From: WTXA01 sp041741995
GTDB lineage: Bacteria; Bacillota; TC1
DNA length: 17,926 nucleotides
Direction: 5' to 3'
Assembly (NCBI GenBank): GCA_041741995.1
Contig: JBGSJN010000011.1
Coordinates: 1 to 17,926, forward strand
The number at the start of each line of letters is the position of its first letter. Position 1 is the stretch's first letter. The position numbers and the translations under genes are program-made. The notes below the pieces were generated by a model. That model did no database searches and was not told the DNA's origin. It worked only from the letters and a program-made list of their open reading frames with translations. Positions 1 to 5,614 of the stretch are shown in pieces.

Positions 1-114
1 TTCATCATGGAGCTTCATGAATATATTTACTACTACAATAACCGTAGAACTAAGCGAAAATTAAAAGGAATGAGTCCTGTTTATTACAGAACCCATTCCA
101 CAATGGTTGCTTAA
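1..114 (+). CDS. IS3-family transposase (OrfB), C-terminal fragment
   Basis: The reading frame is open from the window edge to the TAA at 112-114 and gives 37 residues. It contains the sequence YYYNNRRTKRKLKGMSPVYY, the usual C-terminal signature of IS3/IS150-type OrfB integrases (Y-x-N-x-x-R, then LKGMSPxxYR). The DDE catalytic core lies upstream, outside the window. The gene is cut by the window edge, so whether the full transposase is intact cannot be judged. An IS3-type terminal repeat follows the stop by 8 bases, which supports the identification. Confidence 0.85.
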   Translation, partial: FIMELHEYIYYYNNRRTKRKLKGMSPVYYRTHSTMVA

Positions 115-147
115 TTAAATTTTGTCCAACTTTTTGGGGTCAATTCA
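1..147 (+). mobile_element. Right end of an IS3-family insertion sequence
   Basis: The transposase tail is followed at 123-147 by a terminal inverted repeat that starts TGTCCAAC, carries TTTTTGGGGTCA and ends TTCA. On the reverse strand it begins TGAATTGACCCC, like the ends of the IS150/IS3 group, and the element terminates in the expected CA. The left end and the matching target duplication lie outside the window. The element ends only 32 bases from the stop codon of the neighbouring minus-strand cyclase, and no terminator hairpin remains in that gap. Confidence 0.75.
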
Positions 148-179
148 GATGGTGCTGATTGTTTTTTTGATATTTGTGT

Positions 180-1049
180 TTAGAATTTGACTATGTTCTT
201 GCCGTTTCTTTTTGCTTCATAGAGTTTCTTGTCAGCATTATTTATGAATTGGTCAAGTGTTGTTTCATCTGTTAGTGTTGTTCCGCCAATACTAACCGTG
301 AAACTTAGGGTTTTACTGTTAGATAATGGTATTTTGTATGAAGCTATGGCTTTACTTATCCGGTTTGCTATAGCTTGTGCTGTTTGAGGACTGGAGTTAG
401 ATAGTCCTATTATGAATTCATCTCCTCCATAGCGTCCAATTATATCATTATTTCTTATTTCTTTTTTTACTAGTTGACCGATATTTGATAGAACCTTATC
501 TCCTGTTAAATGACCATATTGATCGTTTATGTGTTTGAAGTCGTCGATATCCATCATTAAGAGTGATATTTTAGCATTGTTTTCCTTAGAGTATATAAAG
601 AGTTCCTCAAGCAGTTGAAGGGAGTATTGACGATTATATGTCTTACAAAGTATATCTTGTCGGGCCATTTCAATAAGCAGTTGGCCTTCTACCTTTTCTG
701 TGATGTCTAAACAACTTCCAATGTAGCCGATAAAGTTTTTCTTGTCATCATAGATTGGAGTTCCTCTATCATTGATCCAACGATATTGGCCGTCTGCTCT
801 TTTTAGTCTATAGTCCATTTCGAATGGTAGTTGTTTATCAAAATTGGTATTGTATATTTCTACACATCTATCGAAGTCATCAGGGTGAACACATTCAGCC
901 CAACCAAAGCCATATTCTTGTTCATAAGTTCTGCCGGTAAATTCCAGCCAGGTCTTATTAAAGTAGTCACATTCTTTAGTTAGGTTGGCTCTCCAGATCA
1001 TATTTGGCGAGGATTCGAGTATTATGCGGTACTCTTCTAGGTTCATCAT
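180..1049 (-). CDS. Soluble PAS-GGDEF diguanylate cyclase
   Basis: A 289-residue protein predicted to make the second messenger cyclic di-GMP from two GTP. Residues about 5-118 form a PAS domain ending in a PAC-like strand (GYIGSCLDITEK). Residues about 130-287 form a GGDEF domain. The active-site motif GGDEF (208-212) is intact, the metal-binding segment reads MDIDDFKHIND (166-176), and an RxxD inhibitory product site (R199-D202) sits five residues before GGDEF, so feedback inhibition is likely. There is no signal peptide or membrane segment, so it should act in the cytoplasm. The start is the first of two adjacent ATGs, with a GGAGG ribosome binding site at 1057-1061. A promoter lies just upstream. 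The usual DxLTxLxNR turn is slightly divergent (DILCKTYNR). The ligand of the PAS domain is unknown. Confidence 0.9.
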   Translation of the reverse strand: MMNLEEYRIILESSPNMIWRANLTKECDYFNKTWLEFTGRTYEQEYGFGWAECVHPDDFDRCVEIYNTNFDKQLPFEMDYRLKRADGQYRWINDRGTPIYDDKKNFIGYIGSCLDITEKVEGQLLIEMARQDILCKTYNRQYSLQLLEELFIYSKENNAKISLLMMDIDDFKHINDQYGHLTGDKVLSNIGQLVKKEIRNNDIIGRYGGDEFIIGLSNSSPQTAQAIANRISKAIASYKIPLSNSKTLSFTVSIGGTTLTDETTLDQFINNADKKLYEAKRNGKNIVKF

Positions 1050-1088
1050 GTTAATATCCTCCGATTTTTAACGATTCTTTACTTATAA

Positions 1089-1117
1089 AGTATACAACTT
1101 AAAGGGAAGGTAGACAA
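1089..1117 (-). promoter_or_regulatory. Predicted sigma-A promoter of the PAS-GGDEF gene
   Basis: On the minus strand there is a -35 box TTGTCT (1112-1117) and a -10 box TATACT (1089-1094) separated by 17 bases. This leaves a leader of about 30 bases before the GGAGG site. It is divergent from the promoter at 1300-1328. Confidence 0.5.
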
Positions 1118-1299
1118 TAGTTAATTAACGCTTTTTTTACATAGTTTCTTTATTAATAACTTTTTTATGGAAACTTATAAGTTATTGGAATAAAGGCTTT
1201 AGTTCTCTTGTTTTCTATTGTTTGAGAGTTTTTTTGTTTTCTTGAGGATTATTGTTTTATTGAGTCGAAGTACTATTTTGAATGAAAGATATTTTTTAT
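1118..1299. other. Intergenic region between divergent cyclases, with inverted repeat
   Basis: No gene is visible in this AT-rich stretch. It holds an inverted repeat with 8-bp arms, AATAACTT at 1155-1162 and AAGTTATT at 1179-1186, separated by 16 bases. The palindrome AACTTATAAGTT at 1172-1183 overlaps the right arm. Its position between two divergent promoters would suit an operator, but nothing identifies a regulator. The short reading frames here look like chance openings in AT-rich DNA. Confidence 0.35.
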
Positions 1300-1328
1300 T
1301 TGTCATTAATATGATATAGTGGTATAAT
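1300..1328 (+). promoter_or_regulatory. Strong sigma-A promoter of the CHASE-GGDEF gene
   Basis: TTGTCA (1300-1305) and a perfect TATAAT (1323-1328) are separated by 17 bases, and TGG at 1320-1322 gives an extended -10 element. The predicted start is near 1335, leaving a leader of about 45 bases. Confidence 0.75.
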
Positions 1329-1380
1329 ATCTTTATATATACATAATAAATTAATAATTTAAAAAGGAAGGCAATATAAA

Positions 1381-2781
1381 ATGGAAACACCGCAGACTGA
1401 CAAAAAACAGCACTATCATATTTTAAACACTTTTTTTGTGTTTGGAATTATGGTTACGATTCTTCTTTTGTTATTATCATCTTATTGGCAGAGAGCCGAA
1501 CAAGAAAATACATTGGAGATGACTAATAGGTTTATAAGTTTTGAAAAGAGTGTGCAGGGTTTTGTTAATGGTAATGCTTTAATGATTGCTGGTTTTTCTG
1601 CATATATAGAAACTTTTGATGATTATAAAGAAAATGAAGTATATACTTATTTGGAGAGTTTAGTAAAAGGTAATGAAAAGTATATAAATAATATTGGGAT
1701 AGTAAAGGATACAACAATTGTCTGGAATTATCCAAAGGAAAAAAACATTTCAACTATTGGTGTTGATTTATCCAAGGTTCCAGGTCAGTCTGAGTCAATA
1801 AGTCTTGTTAAGAGGTTTTTTCAAAGTAGCTTTACAGGACCGGTTGAGTTAGTGCAGGGTGGAACTGGATATGTTATTAGAGTACCGATTATCAAGGATG
1901 GAAACTATTGGGGTATTGCAAGTATTGTTATTAACTCTGGTGAGTTGGTAACACTATTTGATCAGTATGCCAAGGAAAGCCAGCTGGAAGTTGCAATCTA
2001 TAAGAAAGCAGAACCTGACAAGTTGATTTATGGTGATAAACATTTAGTTGATGATAGTGTTATGGTTTTAAGCAGTGTCTTTATGGATGAAAATTGGACT
2101 TTTTGTATAAGACCGGTTGTTAATTCTTTGCCACAAGCTTGGCCTAGTGTTATTGCTATATTTTTAGCAGGGCTTAGTTTTATAGGTTATTTTACTTATA
2201 GAGCCAATATTTATTTTAAGAATCATGAGGATATGAAAAAGAAAAACTTGATATTGAAGTCTTCTGCCATTAGGGATAAGTTAACTGATACTTATAACAG
2301 GAATTATTTTGATGTTAGGATTGCCGAGGAAGTTAAGTTTGCCAATAAATATGGTAGTCCTGTGTCTTTGATTTATTTTGACTTGAATTTTTTCAAGAGG
2401 GTTAATGATACTTATGGTCATGCTTATGGTGATTCAGTCTTGAGAGATATTGCTGCTATAGTTAAGAAGTTGCTAAGACAAAGTGATGTTTTTGCCAGGT
2501 GGGGTGGTGATGAGTTCGCTATTTTGATGCCGAATACTTCACTTTTAGGTGCTGAGATTGCAGCTGAGAAGATTAGAATTGCTATTTTAAGTATTGATCA
2601 TCCTACTGTGGGACTTGTTTCTGCTAGTATTGGTGTTGGAGAGTATAATCTTGGTGAATCTAGTGAATCCTGGTTTAAGCGGGTAGATAAAGCTCTATAT
2701 TATGCTAAGGCAGACAAGGAAAATTCTGTTTGTGCCAGTGATTTTGATGGAAATATTATGTGTGTACTAAAACAGAATTAA
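1381..2781 (+). CDS. Membrane-bound diguanylate cyclase with CHASE-like sensor
   Basis: A 466-residue protein predicted to sense something outside the cell and make cyclic di-GMP inside. There is a transmembrane helix at about 14-34, an extracytoplasmic region at about 35-250, a second helix at about 253-273, and a GGDEF domain at about 295-447. The outer region resembles CHASE domains: it has an IGVDLS segment near 126-131 and a GPVELVQGGTGYVIRVPI segment near 153-170. GGDEF (375-379) is intact, and RQSD (366-369) five residues before it is a product-inhibition site. The metal-binding loop reads FDLNFFKRVND. The start has an AGGAAGG ribosome binding site at 1365-1371. It is transcribed alone: its own promoter lies upstream and a terminator follows. 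The sensed ligand is unknown. Confidence 0.9.
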   Translation: METPQTDKKQHYHILNTFFVFGIMVTILLLLLSSYWQRAEQENTLEMTNRFISFEKSVQGFVNGNALMIAGFSAYIETFDDYKENEVYTYLESLVKGNEKYINNIGIVKDTTIVWNYPKEKNISTIGVDLSKVPGQSESISLVKRFFQSSFTGPVELVQGGTGYVIRVPIIKDGNYWGIASIVINSGELVTLFDQYAKESQLEVAIYKKAEPDKLIYGDKHLVDDSVMVLSSVFMDENWTFCIRPVVNSLPQAWPSVIAIFLAGLSFIGYFTYRANIYFKNHEDMKKKNLILKSSAIRDKLTDTYNRNYFDVRIAEEVKFANKYGSPVSLIYFDLNFFKRVNDTYGHAYGDSVLRDIAAIVKKLLRQSDVFARWGGDEFAILMPNTSLLGAEIAAEKIRIAILSIDHPTVGLVSASIGVGEYNLGESSESWFKRVDKALYYAKADKENSVCASDFDGNIMCVLKQN

Positions 2782-2816
2782 AATGAATGTTATGATTTTA
2801 AAATATTTATTACTTA

Positions 2817-2861
2817 AAGGAGATACACAATATTAGATAATCTAATATTGTGTATCTCTTT
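2817..2861. terminator. Bidirectional terminator between convergent genes
   Basis: A perfect 18-bp stem, GAGATACACAATATTAGA at 2820-2837 against its complement at 2841-2858, closes a 3-base TAA loop. A T-rich tail lies on each side. It should end transcription from both the cyclase (+) and the prepilin gene (-). Confidence 0.85.
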
Positions 2862-2872
2862 ATCTTTTTAAA

Positions 2873-3640
2873 TTAATCTATATCTACTTGGAACCAATAG
2901 TTTGTTTCGGCATAGTCTCCATTGAAGCGAGAATAAGGGAAGAAGACATAGATGCCGGATGATGTTTGTTTTAATTGTCCTGGTTGGGTATTAATTCCTG
3001 GTTCTATCAGTTGGCTATAATCTATTTTTATTCCATAGTTGTTTATGTAGTTAGTTTTGTCTGTGCTATTTGTCAGATATTGGTTGTTTCGTGTATAGTA
3101 AAAACCACCTTGCCAGTAGAAGATTGTTCCTTGTGGCACCATTGATCCATATGGTCCGAAATTGTAGGTTGCAAGGTCACCGTCGCTGTTTACTTTGTAT
3201 TGTGTCGTATTTCCGATATAGAAGTGGGTGTTTGTAGTTTCGGGTTCTGTTTCGGTGTTTGTTTTAGTGGTGGTATAGAGTTTTGTATGTTCGCTGCAAG
3301 TTTCCCAGTTTTTGCAGTAGGTTACTGTCCATTTTCCTGTTGTTATTTGCAAGTGGATTATAGTTCCTTGTGTTTGTTCGAAACTGATTAGTTCTCCCTT
3401 TAGTTTAGCTCTTTCTTTTATGGAGTTTTTTGTTACCAGGTTAGGGTTGTCATAGTGGTCTATGTATAGTGTTTGGGCGGCTTTTACTGTGTTTCGGCAT
3501 TCCATTATTGCTCTTTTTTCATCTGCTGCTTCTACTAGACCGCTAAATGTTGGTATTAGAACTGCTGCTAGTAGGGCTATGATGGCAATTGTGACTATTA
3601 CTTCTATTAGTGTAAAGCCCTTGTTGGTTTTTTTTGTCAT
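2873..3640 (-). CDS. Type IV prepilin-like protein
   Basis: A 255-residue protein with a class III signal sequence. A short basic leader (MTKKTNKG) is followed by FTLIEV and a hydrophobic helix to about residue 30. Prepilin peptidase should cut between G8 and F9, and the conserved glutamate lies at +5 (E13). The remainder is a Thr/Asn/Tyr-rich globular part with three cysteines (48, 109, 115). It contains a stretch near 168-185 with GTIFYWQGGFYYTR, of uncertain meaning. Family knowledge says such proteins become pilus or pseudopilus subunits. None of the assembly ATPase, platform protein or peptidase genes is in the window, so it is a solitary pilin. The start has an excellent GAGGAGG site. 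It could be a minor pilin, a competence-type pseudopilin or a surface protein that uses the pilin export route. Confidence 0.85.
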   Translation of the reverse strand: MTKKTNKGFTLIEVIVTIAIIALLAAVLIPTFSGLVEAADEKRAIMECRNTVKAAQTLYIDHYDNPNLVTKNSIKERAKLKGELISFEQTQGTIIHLQITTGKWTVTYCKNWETCSEHTKLYTTTKTNTETEPETTNTHFYIGNTTQYKVNSDGDLATYNFGPYGSMVPQGTIFYWQGGFYYTRNNQYLTNSTDKTNYINNYGIKIDYSQLIEPGINTQPGQLKQTSSGIYVFFPYSRFNGDYAETNYWFQVDID

Positions 3641-3680
3641 TTATTGCCTCCTCGGGTTTGTATTTTCCTTATTGTGTATT

Positions 3681-3709
3681 ATTTTACTCTATTTTTGGTT
3701 TTTTCTCAA
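3681..3709 (-). promoter_or_regulatory. Predicted promoter of the prepilin gene
   Basis: On the minus strand, TTGAGA (3704-3709) and TAAAAT (3681-3686) are separated by 17 bases, leaving a leader of about 34 bases. The rest of 3641-3834 is AT-rich and shows no gene. Confidence 0.5.
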
Positions 3710-3834
3710 TGTTTTCAAGTTTTTTATAATATGGCTTTTTAAATATTTAATAAAAAAAGATGGATTGAATATAAGGCAAAACATATAAATATATATAATT
3801 TCATTATATTTAACCGAAAAATTATTATGAAATA

Positions 3835-3863
3835 TTGACATGAATAATTAGAGGAGATATAAT
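3835..3863 (+). promoter_or_regulatory. Consensus sigma-A promoter of hsp20
   Basis: A perfect TTGACA (3835-3840) and a perfect TATAAT (3858-3863) are separated by 17 bases. The predicted start near 3870 falls directly against the CIRCE operator. A full-consensus promoter needing tight repression fits a heat-shock gene. Confidence 0.9.
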
Positions 3864-3873
3864 TAAAATGTAA

Positions 3874-3900
3874 TTAGCACTCAATGAGAGAGAGTGCTAA
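3874..3900 (+). promoter_or_regulatory. CIRCE operator (HrcA binding site)
   Basis: TTAGCACTC (3874-3882), nine bases, then GAGTGCTAA (3892-3900) is an exact match to the CIRCE consensus bound by the heat-shock repressor HrcA. It lies just downstream of the -10 box, where bound HrcA would block transcription. hrcA itself is not in the window. Confidence 0.95.
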
Positions 3901-3925
3901 AATCATAGTAAAGGAGTTGTTGAAA

Positions 3926-4372
3926 ATGACAAACTTAATCCCCTTTAAAGGGAAAAACACAAACCTAAGTACACAAGGATTCGGAAACATCTTCAACATG
4001 ATTGATGACTTTTTTACAGATGACTTCCCAGTTAGAAGATCACTAAGTCACGATACATTTAAGATAGACGTCCGCGAAGAAGACAAAAACTACCTTGTGG
4101 AAGCAGAACTTCCAGGCGTTAATAAGGAAGATATCACAATCTCAGTAGAAGATGGAATGCTAACAATAGCAGTCAAACACGAAGAACAAAAAGAACAAAA
4201 AGAAAAAAACTATATCCATAGAGAAAGACGTTTTAGCTCAATGGAAAGAAGACTAATGCTAGGAGATGCTGATGGGACTGGTATTTCAGCAAAACTCAAT
4301 GATGGTCTACTAGAAATTAAAATTCCCAAAAAAGAAAAACAGGACACAAGCAAGAAGATTGAGATAGAATAA
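3926..4372 (+). CDS. hsp20: Small heat-shock protein (Hsp20/alpha-crystallin family)
   Basis: A 148-residue ATP-independent holdase chaperone of the cytoplasm. The alpha-crystallin domain spans about 43-136, with ELPGVNKEDI at 61-70 and the family A-x-x-x-x-G-L-L motif (A122 to L129). A C-terminal I-x-I motif (145-147) is present, as needed for oligomer contacts. The start at 3926 is chosen because AAAGGAG (3910-3916) precedes it by nine bases and the length matches the family. An in-frame ATG at 3884 would start inside the CIRCE spacer and has no ribosome binding site. The gene is single, with its own promoter, operator and terminator. HrcA control means induction by heat or unfolded protein. 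Confidence 0.93.
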   Translation: MTNLIPFKGKNTNLSTQGFGNIFNMIDDFFTDDFPVRRSLSHDTFKIDVREEDKNYLVEAELPGVNKEDITISVEDGMLTIAVKHEEQKEQKEKNYIHRERRFSSMERRLMLGDADGTGISAKLNDGLLEIKIPKKEKQDTSKKIEIE

Positions 4373-4393
4373 AAATTAAATAAGTATAAATAA

Positions 4394-4423
4394 AAAAAGA
4401 TGAGTTTGAAAACTCATCTTTTT
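4394..4423. terminator. Bidirectional terminator between hsp20 and the OsmC-like gene
   Basis: GATGAGTTT (4399-4407) pairs with AAACTCATC (4410-4418). The stem is flanked by an A run on the left and a T run on the right, so it works for both convergent genes. Confidence 0.8.
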
Positions 4424-4447
4424 ATTATTAATGTCTAAAATATCTAA

Positions 4448-4840
4448 TTAATTTATAACTATATTAAACTCTGGTGGTTGTCCTAGATGACGCTTAACTG
4501 AACAAGCATCAAGAACATTAACTAAGGCTCCTCTGTATTTTTCTGGGAAATCAGCAGGTGTATCAACCTCCATCTTTACCTCAATAACCCTATGCTCCTC
4601 TTCGCTCCAATTAGGATACATCCTAATATTAAGTCCTTCAGTGCTCAAGTTTCTTTTTCTTAGGAAACTTAAAGCAAAAATACCACTACAAGACAATATT
4701 GAAGCCATAAACAAATCAAAAGGGGCCATCGCCTCATCATCTCCACCATTATCTAATGGCTGATCTGTCATAACACTATGCTTTCCATAAATTACCTCAA
4801 CTTTTTTTCCACCAGGAAAATTCAAACTAAATTCGTCCAT
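4448..4840 (-). CDS. OsmC-like peroxiredoxin-type protein
   Basis: A 130-residue protein of the OsmC/Ohr superfamily, whose members reduce organic hydroperoxides with a pair of cysteines. The two expected cysteines are present: C51 in the helix motif ILSCSGIFAL and C113 in DACSVKRHL. The preceding segment MAPFDLFMASILSC corresponds to the family P-x-x-L-x-x-A-x-x-x-C pattern. The length is typical. A GGAGG ribosome binding site lies seven bases before the ATG. A weak promoter may exist on the minus strand, with TATAAT at 4874-4879, but no good -35 box was found. It could belong to the YhfA-like branch rather than to true OsmC or Ohr, so the substrate is uncertain. It converges on hsp20, which suggests, but does not prove, a shared stress theme. 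Confidence 0.85.
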   Translation of the reverse strand: MDEFSLNFPGGKKVEVIYGKHSVMTDQPLDNGGDDEAMAPFDLFMASILSCSGIFALSFLRKRNLSTEGLNIRMYPNWSEEEHRVIEVKMEVDTPADFPEKYRGALVNVLDACSVKRHLGQPPEFNIVIN

Positions 4841-4978
4841 TATATTACCTCCAAAATCTTATTTCTATCTTGAATTATACAGGACCTAGTTGGGACAAAC
4901 CGTGACATCATCACAGAAATAGAAAACAATATATTCTAAAATTTATGTATACTAATAGATTAATATTTGGAGGATAAT

Positions 4979-5254
4979 ATGACACTGGAACAACTACTAG
5001 AAGTCGAAACTACAAACACAAAAAATATGGAAGCCTACTTTAAGACTGTAGGTATCAACAATTTGGATAGAAAAAAACTTGATAAAATCATAAGCAAATT
5101 TGGAGTAATAGTCTTTAAAATGTATTGCTTCTCAGAAGTCTACAAGATAGTCCTAGACAGGGAAACATCTAAGAGAATGCACACCTGGACCTATGTCATC
5201 GGCATAATGACAATCATCTATACAGGTGCAACTATTTTAATGCTATTAAAATAG
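4979..5254 (+). CDS. Small hypothetical protein with one C-terminal membrane helix
   Basis: A 91-residue protein that I do not recognise. The first two thirds are charged and probably helical. Residues about 69-90 form one hydrophobic helix (YVIGIMTIIYTGATILMLL) that ends one residue before the stop, so it is probably tail-anchored or membrane-associated with the N-terminal part in the cytoplasm. The start at 4979 is chosen because GGAGG (4969-4973) precedes it. A longer frame from a TTG at 4967 would read through that ribosome binding site. A -10-like TATACT lies at 4948-4953 without a convincing -35 box. The last codons and the stop lie in a perfect hairpin. The function is unknown. Confidence 0.75.
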   Translation: MTLEQLLEVETTNTKNMEAYFKTVGINNLDRKKLDKIISKFGVIVFKMYCFSEVYKIVLDRETSKRMHTWTYVIGIMTIIYTGATILMLLK

Positions 5255-5257
5255 TTG
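5229..5257 (+). repeat. Perfect 13-bp stem-loop overlapping a stop codon
   Basis: CAACTATTTTAAT (5229-5241) is exactly complementary to ATTAAAATAGTTG (5245-5257), with a 3-base loop GCT. The TAG stop (5252-5254) is in the right arm. No T run follows on the + strand, so it is not a standard intrinsic terminator. It may protect the transcript's 3' end or pause ribosomes. Confidence 0.6.
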
Positions 5258-5292
5258 AGAGATATGAGAAAAAATAAAAAATAAAAAAACTG

Positions 5293-5321
5293 TTGACAAA
5301 GATTTTTAATTATGGTTAAAT
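5293..5321 (+). promoter_or_regulatory. Promoter of the purine salvage operon
   Basis: A perfect TTGACA (5293-5298), a 17-base spacer and TTAAAT (5316-5321), with TGG at 5313-5315 giving an extended -10 element. The predicted start is near 5328, so the untranslated leader is about 287 bases. Confidence 0.65.
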
Positions 5322-5416
5322 ACAGTTAAATTAAAAACAAGCTTGTTCTAAGTTAACAAGAGAAAAGAGGCGTGAAGAAAGAATAAAATGTTAAGGAAAT
5401 AAAATTAAATAAAAAT

Positions 5417-5550
5417 CGAGAATCTTTTCTGTAAAACTCGTAAAAATCTACAGTACTTTTTAACCGAGAATCTTTTCTGTAAAACTCGTTAAAATCTACA
5501 GTAAATTATATATCGAGAATCTGTACTGTCAAACTCGTAAAAACCAACAG
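5417..5550 (+). repeat. Three tandem pseudoknot-like units
   Basis: Units start at 5417, 5465 and 5514 (periods of 48 and 49 bases). Each reads CGAG-AATC-4 nt-CTGT-4 nt-CTCG-T, an A-rich linker, then ACAG. CGAG pairs with CTCG (5417-5420/5437-5440, 5465-5468/5485-5488, 5514-5517/5534-5537). CTGT in the loop pairs with the downstream ACAG (5429-5432/5450-5453, 5477-5480/5498-5501, 5526-5529/5547-5550), giving an H-type pseudoknot with an A-rich third loop. In units 1 and 2 the second helix extends to CTGTA/TACAG, and TTTT/AAAA could alternatively extend the hairpin. Unit 3 differs most in the loop but keeps both helices. Protein-binding DNA repeats are an alternative explanation. Confidence 0.65.
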
Positions 5551-5609
5551 CCCTCCGACCGAGGGTAATTTTTATACTCTAAACGGGTCAACCGCTTAGA
5601 AAAGGGAGG
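5551..5609 (+). promoter_or_regulatory. Possible expression platform with anti-Shine-Dalgarno
   Basis: CCCTC (5551-5555) can pair with GAGGG (5561-5565) around the loop CGACC, followed by TAATTTTTA, which resembles a short intrinsic terminator. The overlapping CCTCC (5552-5556) is exactly complementary to GGAGG (5605-5609) of the ribosome binding site, so the two pairings exclude each other. Unit 3 of the tandem repeat ends at the base directly before 5551, so its folding could bias the choice. This is an inference from pairing alone. Confidence 0.45.
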
Positions 5610-5614
5610 CAATT

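Larger units (their letters stand above)
5328..5614 (+). promoter_or_regulatory. Long structured leader of the purine salvage operon
   Basis: This stretch of about 290 bases has no gene but is rich in structure. It begins with a hairpin (CTTGTT at 5342-5347 against AACAAG at 5355-5360), followed by an A-rich single-stranded part. Three tandem pseudoknot-like units (5417-5550) and a switch-like region (5551-5609) follow, ending at the ribosome binding site. Its length, position and content suggest cis-regulation of the nucleoside/adenine operon. No purine riboswitch core, preQ1 core, T-box or S-box signature was recognised in it. Confidence 0.6.

Noticed and set aside
1199..1390. 63-residue minus-strand frame in the cyclase intergenic region
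   Set aside because: Low-complexity Ile/Lys/Tyr-rich translation of AT-rich DNA that overlaps a strong promoter on the other strand.
3884..3925. Upstream start of hsp20 at 3884
   Set aside because: The ATG lies in the CIRCE spacer, has no ribosome site and adds 14 residues not typical of the family. The ATG at 3926 has AAAGGAG at the right distance.
4902..4914. CRP/FNR-like operator (GTGA-N5-TCAC)
   Set aside because: The spacer is five rather than six bases and the outer bases do not match. It is not placed against a convincing promoter.
5372..5386. Leader peptide GTG-AAG-AAA-GAA-stop
   Set aside because: Four codons with the ribosome site only one base from the start; there are no regulatory codons for a purine operon.
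5417..5550. CRISPR array
   Set aside because: Only three units, the conserved part fills nearly the whole period and there are no variable spacers of regular length or cas genes. The internal complementarity points to RNA structure.
5328..5614. Classical purine or preQ1 riboswitch
   Set aside because: The conserved purine aptamer junction and loop sequences are absent. In preQ1-I the second helix strand adjoins the first helix without the AAA linker seen here, and its core bases are missing.
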